Notes: generated by a model not told the origin, from the sequence alone. A DNA stretch of 60,786 bases from an uncultured Serinicoccus sp. (GCF_947487915.1 NZ_CANKYH010000014.1:1-60786); one strand, 5' to 3'. Positions 16,978 through 26,018 are shown, numbered from the stretch's first letter. A program made the numbers and translations.

Positions 16978-18282
16978 ATGAAGCGCACCACCCGCCTGCT
17001 CGCGCTGGCGACGGCCACCACCCTCACGCTCACCGCCTGCGGCGGAGGCGGTGAGGACACCGGCTCGGGAGACGACGGATCCGGCGAGGCCATGGATGCC
17101 TCAGGTGAGACCCTGAGCGTCTGGATCATGGAGGGCACGAACCCCGATGCCACGCCCTTCTTCGAGGAGGTGAGCACGGCCTTCGAGGAGGAGACCGGCG
17201 CCACCCTGGACATCCAGTTCATCCCCTGGGCCTCGGCGCACGACCAGTTCGTCAACTCGATCGCCGGCGGCACCGGCCCGGACGTCGCGGAGGTGGGCAC
17301 CACCTGGACCCCCGAGTTCGGGGACGCCGGCGCGCTGATGGACCTCGGCCCGCAGATCGAGGAGTCCGGCCTGGGCGACGCCTACGTGGAGAGCGTGCTG
17401 GAGTCCGGCACCTACGACGGTGCCGTCTACGGCGCCCCGTGGTATGCCGGCGTCCGCTCGATCATCTACCGCGCCGACCTCTTCGAGGAGAACGGCATCG
17501 AGCCGCCCACCACCTGGGACGAGCTGGCGGAGGCCGGTGACGCCCTCAAGGAGGCCGACCCGGACCTCATCCCCTTCCCGATCCCCAACTCGACGCACAC
17601 CACCACCCCGTTCATCTGGGGTGCCGGCGGTGAGATCGCCGTGCAGGAGGGCGACACCTGGACCTCCGGCCTGGACTCCCCCGAGGCGGTCGAGGGCCTG
17701 GCCTACCTGGAGTCCCTGGTCGAGGAGCACGAGCTGTCCACCCCGGCCGCGAGCACGTGGAACGAGGCCGACACCCGCGACGCCTTCGCCCGCGGCGAGG
17801 CGGGCATGATCATCAGCGGCTCCTGGACCCCGAAGTCCATCGTCGAGGCCAACGCCGACCTGGAGGGCAAGCTGGGCGTCGTGCCGATCCCCGGCCCGGA
17901 CGGCGGCATGTCGCCCTCCTTCGCGGGCGGCTCGCACCTGTCCGTCTTCGAGACGGCCGAGAACCAGGAGCTCGCCTGGACCTTCGTCGAGATGATGACG
18001 ACCGGCGAGTATGCCCAGATGTGGGGCGAGCAGACCGGCTTCTTCCCCGCGACGGACGACCTGCTCACCCAGCTCGAGGAGGCCGAGGACCCGCTGGTCG
18101 CGCCGTTCGCCCTGCAGATGAAGGACGGCAGCGCCACGCTCCCGGTCACCCCGCTGTGGGGCCAGGTCGAGGGCGCGCAGACCATCCCCGCGATGATGGA
18201 GTCCATCCTCGGGGGCGGGGCCGACGCGGAGGAGGCCGCCACCACCGCTGCGGACGAGATGAACGAGATCTTCGGCTCGTGA
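16978..18282 (+). CDS. ABC sugar transporter substrate-binding lipoprotein
   Basis: 434-aa extracytoplasmic solute-binding protein, family 1 (carbohydrate). A lipobox LTLTAC places the lipidated Cys at residue 21 after a short basic/hydrophobic signal, followed by a Gly/Asp/Ser linker. The mature part has typical motifs: TGPDVAEVGTTWTPEF, YGAPWYAGVRSIIYR, TTWDELAEAGDAL, FARGEAGMIISGSW and SFAGGSHLSVF. AAGGA lies 7 bp before the ATG. It starts a transporter trio and overlaps the first permease gene by 4 bp. Given NagZ, NagA and MurQ around it, the ligand is probably a GlcNAc- or MurNAc-containing saccharide. No ATPase gene is present; a shared MsiK-type ATPase elsewhere is likely. Confidence 0.9.
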   Translation: MKRTTRLLALATATTLTLTACGGGGEDTGSGDDGSGEAMDASGETLSVWIMEGTNPDATPFFEEVSTAFEEETGATLDIQFIPWASAHDQFVNSIAGGTGPDVAEVGTTWTPEFGDAGALMDLGPQIEESGLGDAYVESVLESGTYDGAVYGAPWYAGVRSIIYRADLFEENGIEPPTTWDELAEAGDALKEADPDLIPFPIPNSTHTTTPFIWGAGGEIAVQEGDTWTSGLDSPEAVEGLAYLESLVEEHELSTPAASTWNEADTRDAFARGEAGMIISGSWTPKSIVEANADLEGKLGVVPIPGPDGGMSPSFAGGSHLSVFETAENQELAWTFVEMMTTGEYAQMWGEQTGFFPATDDLLTQLEEAEDPLVAPFALQMKDGSATLPVTPLWGQVEGAQTIPAMMESILGGGADAEEAATTAADEMNEIFGS

Positions 18283-19184
18283 GCTCGCCCGCCCTGGGGT
18301 CGGCGCGGCGGCCGTGGCTGCTGCTCGCGCCGACCCTGGCCGTCATCGGCATCCTGCTGCTGTGGCCCATGGTGCGGGTCGTCGTCCTGTCCTTCCAGGA
18401 CTTCGGCCTGCGCGAGCTGGTCCGCGGCGGCGCCGAGCTGATCGGCCTGCAGAACTACCGCGACATCCTCACCGACGAGCGGCTGTGGCGGGTGGCGCTG
18501 CCCAACACCGTCGTCTTCGCCCTGGTCTGCGTCGTCCTGACCGTGGTCGTCGGCACCCTCGTGGCGCTGCTGCTGCACCGCCTCTCCCCCGGCTGGCGGA
18601 CCCTGGTGATGATGGCGGTCATGGCGGCCTGGGCGATCCCGGCCGTGACCGGCACCTACGTCTGGGTCTACCTCTTCGACGCCCGGGCCGGCTTCCTCAC
18701 CGGCGTGCTCGGCCAGCTAGGGCTCGTCGACGTCGCCACCCAGAACCTCTTCACCGAGCGCGGCTGGTTCTACGCCATCGCCACCCTCAACGTCGTCCAC
18801 CACGGCTTCCCGTTCGTCGCGGTGACCGTGCTCGCCGGGCTCGTGACGATCCCCTCCGAGCTGCCCGAGGCGGCGATGATCGACGGCGCCAACGCCTGGC
18901 AACGGTTCCGGCACGTCACCCTGCCCATGCTCAAGCCGGTCTTCGCCATCGTCACCATCCTGTCCACCATCTGGGACTTCAAGGTGTTCACGCAGATCTA
19001 CCTCATGCCCGGCGGCGACGGCTCCAACCGTGAGGTGCTCAACCTGGGCACGTGGAGCTACATCACCGCCATGTCGCAGAACCAGTTCGGTCTCGGCGCG
19101 GCGATCGCCGTGCTGCTCACCGTCCTGCTGCTGGTCATCACGGCGGTCTACCTGCGGACGCTGTTCAAGGAGGAGGAGCTGTGA
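18279..19184 (+). CDS. ABC sugar transporter permease (MalF type)
   Basis: 301-aa permease with six predicted membrane helices. The EAA loop that docks the ATPase is EAAMIDGANAWQRFRHVTLP. The GTG start overlaps the lipoprotein stop as GTGA; upstream in-frame sequence belongs to a shadow frame of the binding-protein gene. It pairs with the MalG-type permease that follows, again with a 4-bp overlap, so the two should form the heterodimeric channel at the membrane. Confidence 0.92.
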   Translation: MSSPALGSARRPWLLLAPTLAVIGILLLWPMVRVVVLSFQDFGLRELVRGGAELIGLQNYRDILTDERLWRVALPNTVVFALVCVVLTVVVGTLVALLLHRLSPGWRTLVMMAVMAAWAIPAVTGTYVWVYLFDARAGFLTGVLGQLGLVDVATQNLFTERGWFYAIATLNVVHHGFPFVAVTVLAGLVTIPSELPEAAMIDGANAWQRFRHVTLPMLKPVFAIVTILSTIWDFKVFTQIYLMPGGDGSNREVLNLGTWSYITAMSQNQFGLGAAIAVLLTVLLLVITAVYLRTLFKEEEL

Positions 19185-20002
19185 GGCGGCTGCTCGGGCG
19201 CGGCGGGCTGGTCCTGGCCAGCGTCGTCGTCGTGGTCTTCAGCATCTTCCCGGTGTTCGTCATGGTCGGCACCGCGCTCGACCCGGCCGCCAACGCGGGC
19301 GGGCGCGGCGTCATACCCTCCGGGATTTCCTTCGAGCACTTCGGGCGGGTGCTCTCGGAGACCCGATTCCCGGACTACCTGCTCAACTCGCTCATCGTCG
19401 CGGTGGTCACCGTCGTGGCGAGCGGCCTGCTGGCGCTCTTCGCCGCCGTGGCCGTGGCCCGCTTCCGCTTCTCCGGGCGCACCAAGATCCTCATGATGAT
19501 CCTCATCGTGCAGATGGTGCCGATGGAGGCGCTCGTCATCCCGTTGTTCCTGCAGGCCAAGACCCTGGGCCTGCTCAACAGCCTGCTGGGGCTCTCGGTG
19601 GTCTACATCGCCTTCAGCCTGTCCTTCGCGATCTGGACGCTGCGCGGCTTCGTCGCCGCGGTGCCGGTCGAGCTGGAGGAGGCGGCCTACCTCGACGGGG
19701 CGAGCTGGTGGCAGATGTTCTGGAAGGTGCTCTTCCCGCTCGTCGCTCCCGGGCTGGTCGCGGTCAGCGTGTTCAGCTTCATCCTGGCGTGGAACGAGTT
19801 CATCTTCGCGCTCACCTTCATGGCCGACGACGACATGTACACCGCCGCCGTCGGCCTGCGGACCTTCTTCACCCGCGGGGGCACCGACTGGGGTGCCGTC
19901 ATGGCGGCCAGCTCGATCATCACCGTCCCGGTCATGATCTTCTTCGTCGCCGTCCAGTCGCGGCTCTCCAGCGGACTCATGTCAGGAGCGACCAAGGGAT
20001 GA
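19181..20002 (+). CDS. ABC sugar transporter permease (MalG type)
   Basis: 273-aa permease with six predicted helices. The EAA motif reads EAAYLDGASWWQMFWKVLFP, followed by ILAWNEFIFALTFM as usual for CUT1 permeases. The GTG start is preceded by a strong AAGGAGGAGG-like ribosome-binding site and overlaps the previous stop by 4 bp. Together with the upstream permease and lipoprotein it forms a CUT1-type importer, probably for amino-sugar disaccharides. The stop codon overlaps the start of nagZ. Confidence 0.92.
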   Translation: MRRLLGRGGLVLASVVVVVFSIFPVFVMVGTALDPAANAGGRGVIPSGISFEHFGRVLSETRFPDYLLNSLIVAVVTVVASGLLALFAAVAVARFRFSGRTKILMMILIVQMVPMEALVIPLFLQAKTLGLLNSLLGLSVVYIAFSLSFAIWTLRGFVAAVPVELEEAAYLDGASWWQMFWKVLFPLVAPGLVAVSVFSFILAWNEFIFALTFMADDDMYTAAVGLRTFFTRGGTDWGAVMAASSIITVPVMIFFVAVQSRLSSGLMSGATKG

Positions 20003-21489
20003 CCGGAACCGACGCATCCACCGACGACCAGCTGCTGCGCCGGGCGGCGCTCGGCGTGCTCGTCCCCGGCTTCGTGGGGACGACCCTGCCGGACTGGCTC
20101 GGGGAGCTGCTCGAGGAGGGTATGGCCGGCGTCTGGCTCTTCGGCCACAACGTCCAGGACGACGAGCAGGTGAGGGCGCTCTCCGCGCAGGTGCACGCGC
20201 GACGTCCGGAGGCCCTGGTGGCCGCGGACGAGGAGGGCGGCACGGTCACCCGGCTGCACCACCGGGACGGCTCCCCGTGGCCGGGGGCGTGGGCACTGGG
20301 GGTGGCCGACGATGTCGCGCTCACCCGGGAGGTGATGGCCGGTCTGGGCCGGCAGCTGCGGGAGGTCGGCATCGACGTCACCGCCGCGCCGGACGCGGAC
20401 GTCAACACCGAGCCGGCGAACCCGGTCATCGGGGTGCGCTCCTTCGGACCGGACGCCGAGCGGGTCGCCGGGCACGTCGCGGCGGCCGTCGAGGGCCTGG
20501 ACGAGGCGGGCGTCCTCGCCTGCGCCAAGCACTTCCCCGGCCACGGCTCGACCCGCGTCGACTCCCACCTCGACCTGCCGGTGCTGGACGTCGACGACGA
20601 GGTCCTGCGGGCGCGCGAGCTGGTGCCCTTCGCCGCCGCGGTCCACGCGGGGGTGCCGATGGTCATGACCGGCCACCTGGTGGTGCCCGGGCACGGCGAC
20701 CTCCCGGCCACGCTCAACCCCTCGGTGCTGCGCGTGCTGCGAGAAGACCTCGGCTTCGAGGGCGTCATCTGCACCGACGCCCTCGACATGGCCGCGGTGG
20801 CGCAGGGCTGGGGCCGGGCCGGGGCGGCCGTGCTGGCCCTCGCCGCCGGCGCCGACCTGCTGTGCATCGGCAACCCCGTCCACCCCGGCGACTACGACGC
20901 CCGGCAGGACACCCTGGCGCTGGCCGACGCGGTCGTCGGCGCCGTGCGGCGGGGTGACCTATCCCGGGAGCGGCTGCTCGAGGCGGCCGGGAGGGTGGCC
21001 CGGCTGGGTCGGCAGCAGGCGCAGCGGCGGGGCGCACCGAGCGAGCAGACCAGCGACGCGGCGGCGGCCCGGGCGGGGAGGGCCGCCGCCGCGCGCGCCG
21101 TGCGGGTGGTCGGGCAGACCCCCGTGCTGCGCGGCCCGGACGTCGCCGCGCTGGGCGGTGGCGCCAACATCGCCAGCGGCGCGCGCCAGGAGGTCCTCAC
21201 CCGGGTCCTGGCGCGAGAGCTCGGGGGCCGGGTCGTGGAGCCGTCGAGGGCTGTCGCCGACACCACCGACCGTGGTGGACTGGTCCTCGTGAGCGACGAC
21301 CACACCGACCTCGGTGACGACGCCGGCGCCGAGATCGCCCGCGCACTGCTGGCCCGGTGCGACGTCCTCGTGCACACCGGGATCCGGGAGCTGCCGGACG
21401 GGGACGCGCCGGCCTGCGTGGTGCGGACCCATGGTGGGGGCGCCGCGAGCGCGGCCGCCGCCGCCGACGTCCTGCGGGGGGCCCGATGA
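19999..21489 (+). CDS. nagZ: Beta-N-acetylglucosaminidase, GH3 (NagZ type)
   Basis: 496-aa GH3 hexosaminidase with no signal peptide, so probably cytoplasmic, acting on imported GlcNAc-MurNAc fragments. The NagZ-specific general acid/base loop is intact as KHFPGHGSTRVDSH (residues 177-190), and the nucleophile Asp is in GVICTDALDM (about residue 260). It also has ADEEGGTVTRL and MTGHLVVPG. About 150 residues after the barrel form a second, less conserved domain as in Gram-positive NagZ. ATG overlaps the permease stop by 4 bp and the stop overlaps nagA. Products would be free GlcNAc and (anhydro)MurNAc for the kinases encoded in the left arm. Confidence 0.9.
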   Translation: MTGTDASTDDQLLRRAALGVLVPGFVGTTLPDWLGELLEEGMAGVWLFGHNVQDDEQVRALSAQVHARRPEALVAADEEGGTVTRLHHRDGSPWPGAWALGVADDVALTREVMAGLGRQLREVGIDVTAAPDADVNTEPANPVIGVRSFGPDAERVAGHVAAAVEGLDEAGVLACAKHFPGHGSTRVDSHLDLPVLDVDDEVLRARELVPFAAAVHAGVPMVMTGHLVVPGHGDLPATLNPSVLRVLREDLGFEGVICTDALDMAAVAQGWGRAGAAVLALAAGADLLCIGNPVHPGDYDARQDTLALADAVVGAVRRGDLSRERLLEAAGRVARLGRQQAQRRGAPSEQTSDAAAARAGRAAAARAVRVVGQTPVLRGPDVAALGGGANIASGARQEVLTRVLARELGGRVVEPSRAVADTTDRGGLVLVSDDHTDLGDDAGAEIARALLARCDVLVHTGIRELPDGDAPACVVRTHGGGAASAAAAADVLRGAR

Positions 21490-22640
21490 GGGAGCGGATG
21501 ATCATCTCCGGCGAGCAGGTCCTGTGGCCCGACGGCACCCTCGCCGGGGGCTGGATCGCCGTGGAGGGTGACCGGATCACCCAGGTCGGGCGGGACGCCC
21601 CGCTCTACCCCGCCGACCGGCACACCCCGTTCCTGGCCCCGGGGTTCGTCGACATGCACTGCCACGGCGGGGGCGGGCATACCTTCGCCACGACCGACCC
21701 GGACGAGGTCCGCGCCGCCGCCGCGACCCACCACGCGGCGGGCACGACCACGGTGGTCGCCTCCCTCGTCTCGGCCGACCCGCAGACCCTGCTCGGGCAG
21801 GTCCGCGCGCTGGCGCCGCTCGTGCGCGGCACGATGATCGCCGGCATCCACCTGGAGGGTCCCTGGCTGAGCCCGCTGCACCGCGGCGCGCACCGGCTGG
21901 AGGACCTGCGCAACCCGGACCCGGCGGAGATCGACGCGCTGCTGGAGGCCGGCGCCGGCACGATCTGCATGGTGACCCTCGCACCGGAGCTGCCCGGCGG
22001 GATGGAGGCGGTCCGCCGGTTCGTCGCGGCCGGCGTGGTGGTCGCCGTGGGGCACACCGACGCCGACGCCGACCAGCTGCGCGAGGCGGTCGACGCCGGG
22101 GCCACCGTGGTCACCCACCTCTTCAACGCCATGCGTCCCCTGCACCACCGTGACCCCGGCCCGGTGGTGGCCGCCCTCGCCGACCCCCGGCTCGCGGTCG
22201 AGCTCATCGTGGACGGCGTCCACGTCCATCCCGACGTCGTGGAGCTCACGGTGCGCAGCACCCTGTCGCGGATCGTGCTGGTGAGCGACGCCATGGCCGG
22301 TGCGGCGGCCGCGGACGGCCGCTACCGCCTCGGCCCGATGGACGTCGAGGTGGTCGACGGGGTGGCACGGACCCTGGACAACGGGAGCATCGCCGGGAGC
22401 ACCCTCACGCTCGACCGGGCGGTGCGCACCAGCGTCGCGGCCGGGGTCGCACGCTGCGCGGCCCTGCTGTCGGCGACCTGGGGCCCGGCCCGGACCCTCG
22501 GGCTGGACGCCGGCCAGCTGGCGCCCGGGCACCGCGCCGATGTCGTGGGTCTCGACCGTGACCTGGGCGTGCGCCTCGTCCTGCGGCACGGCGAGCTCCT
22601 CCGAGACGACGTGGCGGACCGTCCCCCCCACGACGACTGA
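21486..22640 (+). CDS. nagA: N-acetylglucosamine-6-phosphate deacetylase
   Basis: 384-aa amidohydrolase converting GlcNAc-6-P to GlcN-6-P plus acetate, the step between MurQ/kinase and NagB. Motifs seen are the metal-binding PGFVDMHCHGGGG, the ligand Glu in AGIHLEGPWLSP, VAVGHTDAD, HLFNAMRPLHHR and the catalytic Asp in VLVSDAMAG. Length is normal. It is the last gene of the right arm, coupled by a 4-bp overlap to nagZ. A strong hairpin begins at its stop codon, marking the end of the operon. Confidence 0.95.
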   Translation: MRERMIISGEQVLWPDGTLAGGWIAVEGDRITQVGRDAPLYPADRHTPFLAPGFVDMHCHGGGGHTFATTDPDEVRAAAATHHAAGTTTVVASLVSADPQTLLGQVRALAPLVRGTMIAGIHLEGPWLSPLHRGAHRLEDLRNPDPAEIDALLEAGAGTICMVTLAPELPGGMEAVRRFVAAGVVVAVGHTDADADQLREAVDAGATVVTHLFNAMRPLHHRDPGPVVAALADPRLAVELIVDGVHVHPDVVELTVRSTLSRIVLVSDAMAGAAAADGRYRLGPMDVEVVDGVARTLDNGSIAGSTLTLDRAVRTSVAAGVARCAALLSATWGPARTLGLDAGQLAPGHRADVVGLDRDLGVRLVLRHGELLRDDVADRPPHDD

Positions 22641-22673
22641 GCCGACCTGCAGCAGGGCTGCAGACCGGCTCAG
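22637..22673 (+). terminator. Hairpin terminator after nagA
   Basis: Inverted repeat with arms CTGAGCCG (22637-22644) and CGGCTCAG (22666-22673), and an inner CTGCAG/CTGCAG pair around a CAGGG loop. It starts within the nagA stop codon. There is no T run, as is common in high-GC actinobacteria. Confidence 0.7.
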
Positions 22674-22954
22674 TCCCGGGTTCACGAGCTCACGCGTCCG
22701 GGTGGCACCACTCCAGCGTGCGAGATGGACCGCCGGACTCCGTGTCCGCCAGCTCGATGGACCTGTCGGTGATCGCCTGTGATGTGGTCTCCACGTCGAT
22801 CACCGTGTGGCGCACCGACGCGTCGCCGCGCCGTGCGCCGGGGAAGAGACAGTTGCTCTCACGGTGCTGACGGTACGTCTGTCGGGCCCGCAGCGAAAGG
22901 TCCTGTGACAAACCTTTGCCGAAGCGAGACCTTGGCGACCCTGGGCAACGGTCC
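22674..22954. other. Gap between convergent operons
   Basis: No supported gene. A small inverted repeat, AAAGGT (22896-22901) with ACCTTT (22912-22917), lies just beyond the end of the minus-strand sigma-factor gene and may be its terminator. A 73-codon minus-strand frame (22690-22911) has no family signature and no ribosome-binding site that I can see. Confidence 0.5.
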
Positions 22955-24238
22955 TCAGCACTCGATGCCGATGTCGCCCTGGCAGCCGACCTCGGGCCCG
23001 ACCGGCCCGGTCATCTCGTCGCGGCGCCGCCGCAAGTGGGCGCGCTCGGTCTCGTTGCCGCACGCGGCCAGGGCGGTGTCGAGCTGCTGGAGCGCCGCGG
23101 CCACCTGGCCCGACCGGGCGAGCAGCTCGGCGCGGATCGCGGGCAGCCGGTGGCTGCCCGCGATCTGGAGACCGTCGAGGGCGGCGAGGCCGGCCTGCGG
23201 ACCGTGCGCCTCCGCGACGGCGACGGCCCGCGCCAGCCGGGCGGGCGGCGACGGGGCGAGGACCAGCAGCTGGTCGTAGAGCGCGACGACACGGTCCCAC
23301 CTCGTCTGCGCGCTGCCCGGGGAGGCGGCGTGCTCGGCGGCGACGAGCGCCTGCAGCAGGTAGGTCCCCGCCAGCTCCGGCAGCGGGGTCCCGACGACCA
23401 CGGGCGAGGCGAGCAGCTGCCGAGCCTCCTCGATCTCGCGGTGGTGCCACCGGTCGCGGTCCTGGTCGGCCAGCAGCACCAGCCGGCCCTGGTCGTCCAC
23501 GCGGGCGTCCCGGCGGGAGTGCTGCAGCAGCACTAGCGCCAGCAGGGCCGTGAGCGTGGGGTCCTCGGGTCGCAGCGCGCGCACCGTGCGGACCAGCCGC
23601 ACCGCCTCTCCCGCGAGCTCGGCGCGCAGCAGGTGCGGGCCGCTGGCCGGGGCGTACCCGGCCGTGAAGGCGAGGTATGCCGTCTGCGCGACGGTCTCGA
23701 GGCGCCCGGGCAGGGCGGCGAGGTCGGGGACGGCGAAGGGGATGCCGGCGGTGACGATCTTCTTCTTCGCGCGGGTGAGGCGGGCGGCCATGGTGGGCTC
23801 GGGCACGAGGAAGAGCGCGGCGACGTCGTGGGTGCTCACGCCCAGCACCAGCCGCAGGGCCAGCGCGCTCGCGGCCTCCGGGACCAGGGCCGGGTGGGTG
23901 CACATCAGCACCAGCCGCAGCAGGTCGTCCTCGACCAGGTCACCGGGGTCGGCCATGGCCCGCGGGGGACGGCGGTCGAGGTCGGTCGCGAGCAGCCCGC
24001 GGCGCCGGCCGGCCATCGCCTCGGCACGGAGCCGGTCGACGACGCGGCGGCGGGCCACGGTCTGCAGCCAGCCGGCCGGGTTGGCCGGCGCGCCGTCCCG
24101 CGGCCACTGCCGGGCGGCGGCCTCCACCGCGTCGCCGAGGGCGTCCTCGACGAGGTCGAGGCGCCGGAAACGGGCGAGGAGCAGGGCGACCAGGCGGCCC
24201 CACTCCTCGCGCACGACCTCGTCGAGCTCGGTGGGCAT
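22955..24238 (-). CDS. ECF42-type RNA polymerase sigma factor
   Basis: 427-aa sigma factor. Residues 1 to about 170 contain the sigma-2 and sigma-4 domains (LVEDALGDAVEAAARQWP, PAGWLQTVARRRVVDRLR, then LVLGVSTHDVAALFLVPEPTMAARL). From about 190 there is a long TPR-like C-terminal extension (DUF6596-type) typical of the ECF42 group, which lacks a classical anti-sigma factor. The gene follows, 5 bp downstream, a DGPF/YCII-domain gene, the standard genomic partner of ECF42 sigmas. The extension is thought to regulate sigma activity. The signal is unknown. Confidence 0.85.
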   Translation of the reverse strand: MPTELDEVVREEWGRLVALLLARFRRLDLVEDALGDAVEAAARQWPRDGAPANPAGWLQTVARRRVVDRLRAEAMAGRRRGLLATDLDRRPPRAMADPGDLVEDDLLRLVLMCTHPALVPEAASALALRLVLGVSTHDVAALFLVPEPTMAARLTRAKKKIVTAGIPFAVPDLAALPGRLETVAQTAYLAFTAGYAPASGPHLLRAELAGEAVRLVRTVRALRPEDPTLTALLALVLLQHSRRDARVDDQGRLVLLADQDRDRWHHREIEEARQLLASPVVVGTPLPELAGTYLLQALVAAEHAASPGSAQTRWDRVVALYDQLLVLAPSPPARLARAVAVAEAHGPQAGLAALDGLQIAGSHRLPAIRAELLARSGQVAAALQQLDTALAACGNETERAHLRRRRDEMTGPVGPEVGCQGDIGIEC

Positions 24239-24243
24239 CGCGG

Positions 24244-24597
24244 TCAGGAGGGGTCGATCACCGGGCTGACCTGCATGTCGTAGGGCGGCAGCACCGTGAG
24301 CAGGTCGAGCACCACGTCGAGGTCAGGAGCCTCGAGCAGGTAGAACCCGCCGAGCTGCTCGACCGCCTCGGCGTAGGGACCGTCGGTGACCGTGCGCTCG
24401 CCGCCACGGGTGCGGACGACCGTCGCCGTGTCACCCGCCCCCAGCGCCTCGGCGGCGAGGATCTCCACGCCCTCCCGGTCCCGGCAGGCGGCGTCGAAGG
24501 ACTCGAACTGCCCCATGATCGCCTGCTTGTCCGCCTCGCTCATCGTGGACCAGGCGGGCACCTCCCCGTCGGCCGCGAGCAGCACGAGATACCTCAT
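24244..24597 (-). CDS. DGPF/YCII-domain protein, ECF42 partner
   Basis: 117-aa YCII-related protein. It begins MRYLVLLAADGEVP and contains VTDGPYAEAVEQLGGFYLLEA, the DGPF-box region that gives the family its name. The ATG at 24597 is preceded by AGGAGG. It is immediately upstream of the ECF42 sigma gene in a two-gene operon. Such proteins are conserved partners and often targets of the adjacent sigma factor; the biochemical role is not known. Confidence 0.88.
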   Translation of the reverse strand: MRYLVLLAADGEVPAWSTMSEADKQAIMGQFESFDAACRDREGVEILAAEALGAGDTATVVRTRGGERTVTDGPYAEAVEQLGGFYLLEAPDLDVVLDLLTVLPPYDMQVSPVIDPS

Positions 24598-24796
24598 CGC
24601 TGCCACCTCCTCGTCCCACCCGGGCACCCCGGGGTGCCGGTGCTGCGAACGGTGCGTCGCCTCATACGTCTCTCCTCATCGTCTCCGCGGGCCGCCGGGC
24701 GCGACCTCACCAGCATGTCGGACGAGGAGGCGCGAGATCGACAGATCACTCAGGACTTTTTCGGGGGCAGGCCCGGCATGCCCTAGATTGCCGGGC

Positions 24797-25861
24797 GTGA
24801 GCGCCCAAGCCCCGTCCTCTGTCATCCTCATCCGTGCCGAGAACTTCGTGCCCAACCCGGCCACCGCCACCGACAACGCCTTCCAGCACGACGTGCCCGT
24901 GGGGCAGTCGGTCGAGGTGACCTCGGCGGCGGCGCTGGCGGAGATGGACGCGGTGGCGCAGGCGCTGCGGGACGTCGGGGTGCGGGTCCACGTCTTCAGC
25001 GACGCCGACCACACCCGGCCGGACAGCGTCTTCCCGAACAACTGGCTGTCCACGCACCCGGGCGGCTACGTCGCGGTCTACCCGATGTATGCCTCGAACC
25101 GCCGGCACGAGCGGCGCGGCGACATCCTGGAGATGCTCAAGGCGGACTACCGGCTGCAGACGATCGTCGACTACTCCGGGCTCGAGCCGGACGGCATCTT
25201 CCTGGAGGGCACCGGCGCGATGGTGCTGGACCACGTCTCCCGGGTGGCCTACACGGCCGTCAGCCACCGGGCCGACACGCACGTGCTGGAGCGCTTCTGC
25301 AGCGACTTCAACTACGAGCCGATGCCGTTCGAGGCGGTCGACGCGGGCGGGGTGCCGGTCTACCACACCAACGTCATCGCCTGCATCGGTACCGACGTCG
25401 CGCTCATCGCCCTCGACATGATCCGCGACGAGCAGCGCCGCCGGGAGGTGCGCGAGCGGCTGGAGGTCACCGGGCGCGAGATCGTCGAGCTCAGCGAGCA
25501 CCAGGTGCGGGAGTTCGCGGGCAACGCTGTCGAGCTGCTGGGGCGGACCCCGGAGGGTCGGCGGCAGCACGTCATGGCCATGTCCGGGCGGGCCCGGCGC
25601 AGCCTCACCGGGCCGCAGATCACCGCGATCGAGCGGTCCTGCCAGATCGTGTCGGTGGACATCCCCACCATCGAGCTGGCCGGTGGCTCGGTGCGGTGCA
25701 TGATCGCCGGGGTCCACCTGGACCCTCGTCGCACCGGGGCGCCCGAGCCGACGGCGACCGCCGAGGCCATCGACGAGGCGCCGGTCAGCGCGGACGGCCA
25801 GGTGGAGGAGCCCCGCCCGCGGAGCACCGGCCGCGAGGCCGAGCAGCCGCAGCCGGTCTGA
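24797..25861 (+). CDS. Arginine deiminase-related hydrolase, CtlX-like
   Basis: 354-aa guanidine-group-modifying enzyme of the amidinotransferase superfamily, closest in pattern to the citrulline-utilisation hydrolase (CtlX) type. It has TRPDSVFPNNWLSTHPGG and EGTGAMVLDH in the fivefold pseudo-symmetric core, a candidate catalytic His in VPVYHTNVIACIG and the nucleophile Cys in GGSVRCMIAGVHL. The last 40 residues are acidic and low-complexity, beyond the usual family end. The start is a GTG at 24797. It diverges from the DGPF gene and stands alone; citrulline or dimethylarginine-type substrates are possible. Confidence 0.75.
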   Translation: MSAQAPSSVILIRAENFVPNPATATDNAFQHDVPVGQSVEVTSAAALAEMDAVAQALRDVGVRVHVFSDADHTRPDSVFPNNWLSTHPGGYVAVYPMYASNRRHERRGDILEMLKADYRLQTIVDYSGLEPDGIFLEGTGAMVLDHVSRVAYTAVSHRADTHVLERFCSDFNYEPMPFEAVDAGGVPVYHTNVIACIGTDVALIALDMIRDEQRRREVRERLEVTGREIVELSEHQVREFAGNAVELLGRTPEGRRQHVMAMSGRARRSLTGPQITAIERSCQIVSVDIPTIELAGGSVRCMIAGVHLDPRRTGAPEPTATAEAIDEAPVSADGQVEEPRPRSTGREAEQPQPV

Positions 25862-25912
25862 GGGCGCCGAGCGCACCGAGGTACCGAGCGCTGATCCAGG
25901 GGCTCCCCTGAC

Positions 25913-26018
25913 CGGTCGAGGGGCCCGCTGCCTCGTCGGGACGCCCGGTCGAGGGGCCCGCTGCCTCGTCGGGACGCCCGGTCGAGGGGCCCGCTGCCTC
26001 GTCGGCACGCCCGGTCGA
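25913..26018. repeat. 33-bp tandem repeat, 3.2 copies
   Basis: Head-to-tail units start at 25913, 25946 and 25979 (each beginning CGGTCGAGGGGCCCGCTGCC) with a partial fourth at 26012. Copies 1 and 2 are identical; copy 3 has one change (G to C). It fills the gap between the CtlX-like gene and the DCC gene. The unit contains the palindromic GGGGCCC core; there are no spacers, so it is not a CRISPR array. Confidence 0.9.

Noticed and set aside
19030..19998. N-terminal extension of NagZ by over 300 residues
   Set aside because: The extension is an out-of-frame shadow of the permease genes; the ATG at 19999 overlaps the permease stop like the other genes of the operon.
22690..22911. A 73-aa minus-strand gene after nagA
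   Set aside because: No family pattern or ribosome-binding site, and it lies between two transcription-terminator hairpins.
25913..26018. CRISPR array
   Set aside because: Units are head-to-tail with no spacers and no cas genes nearby.
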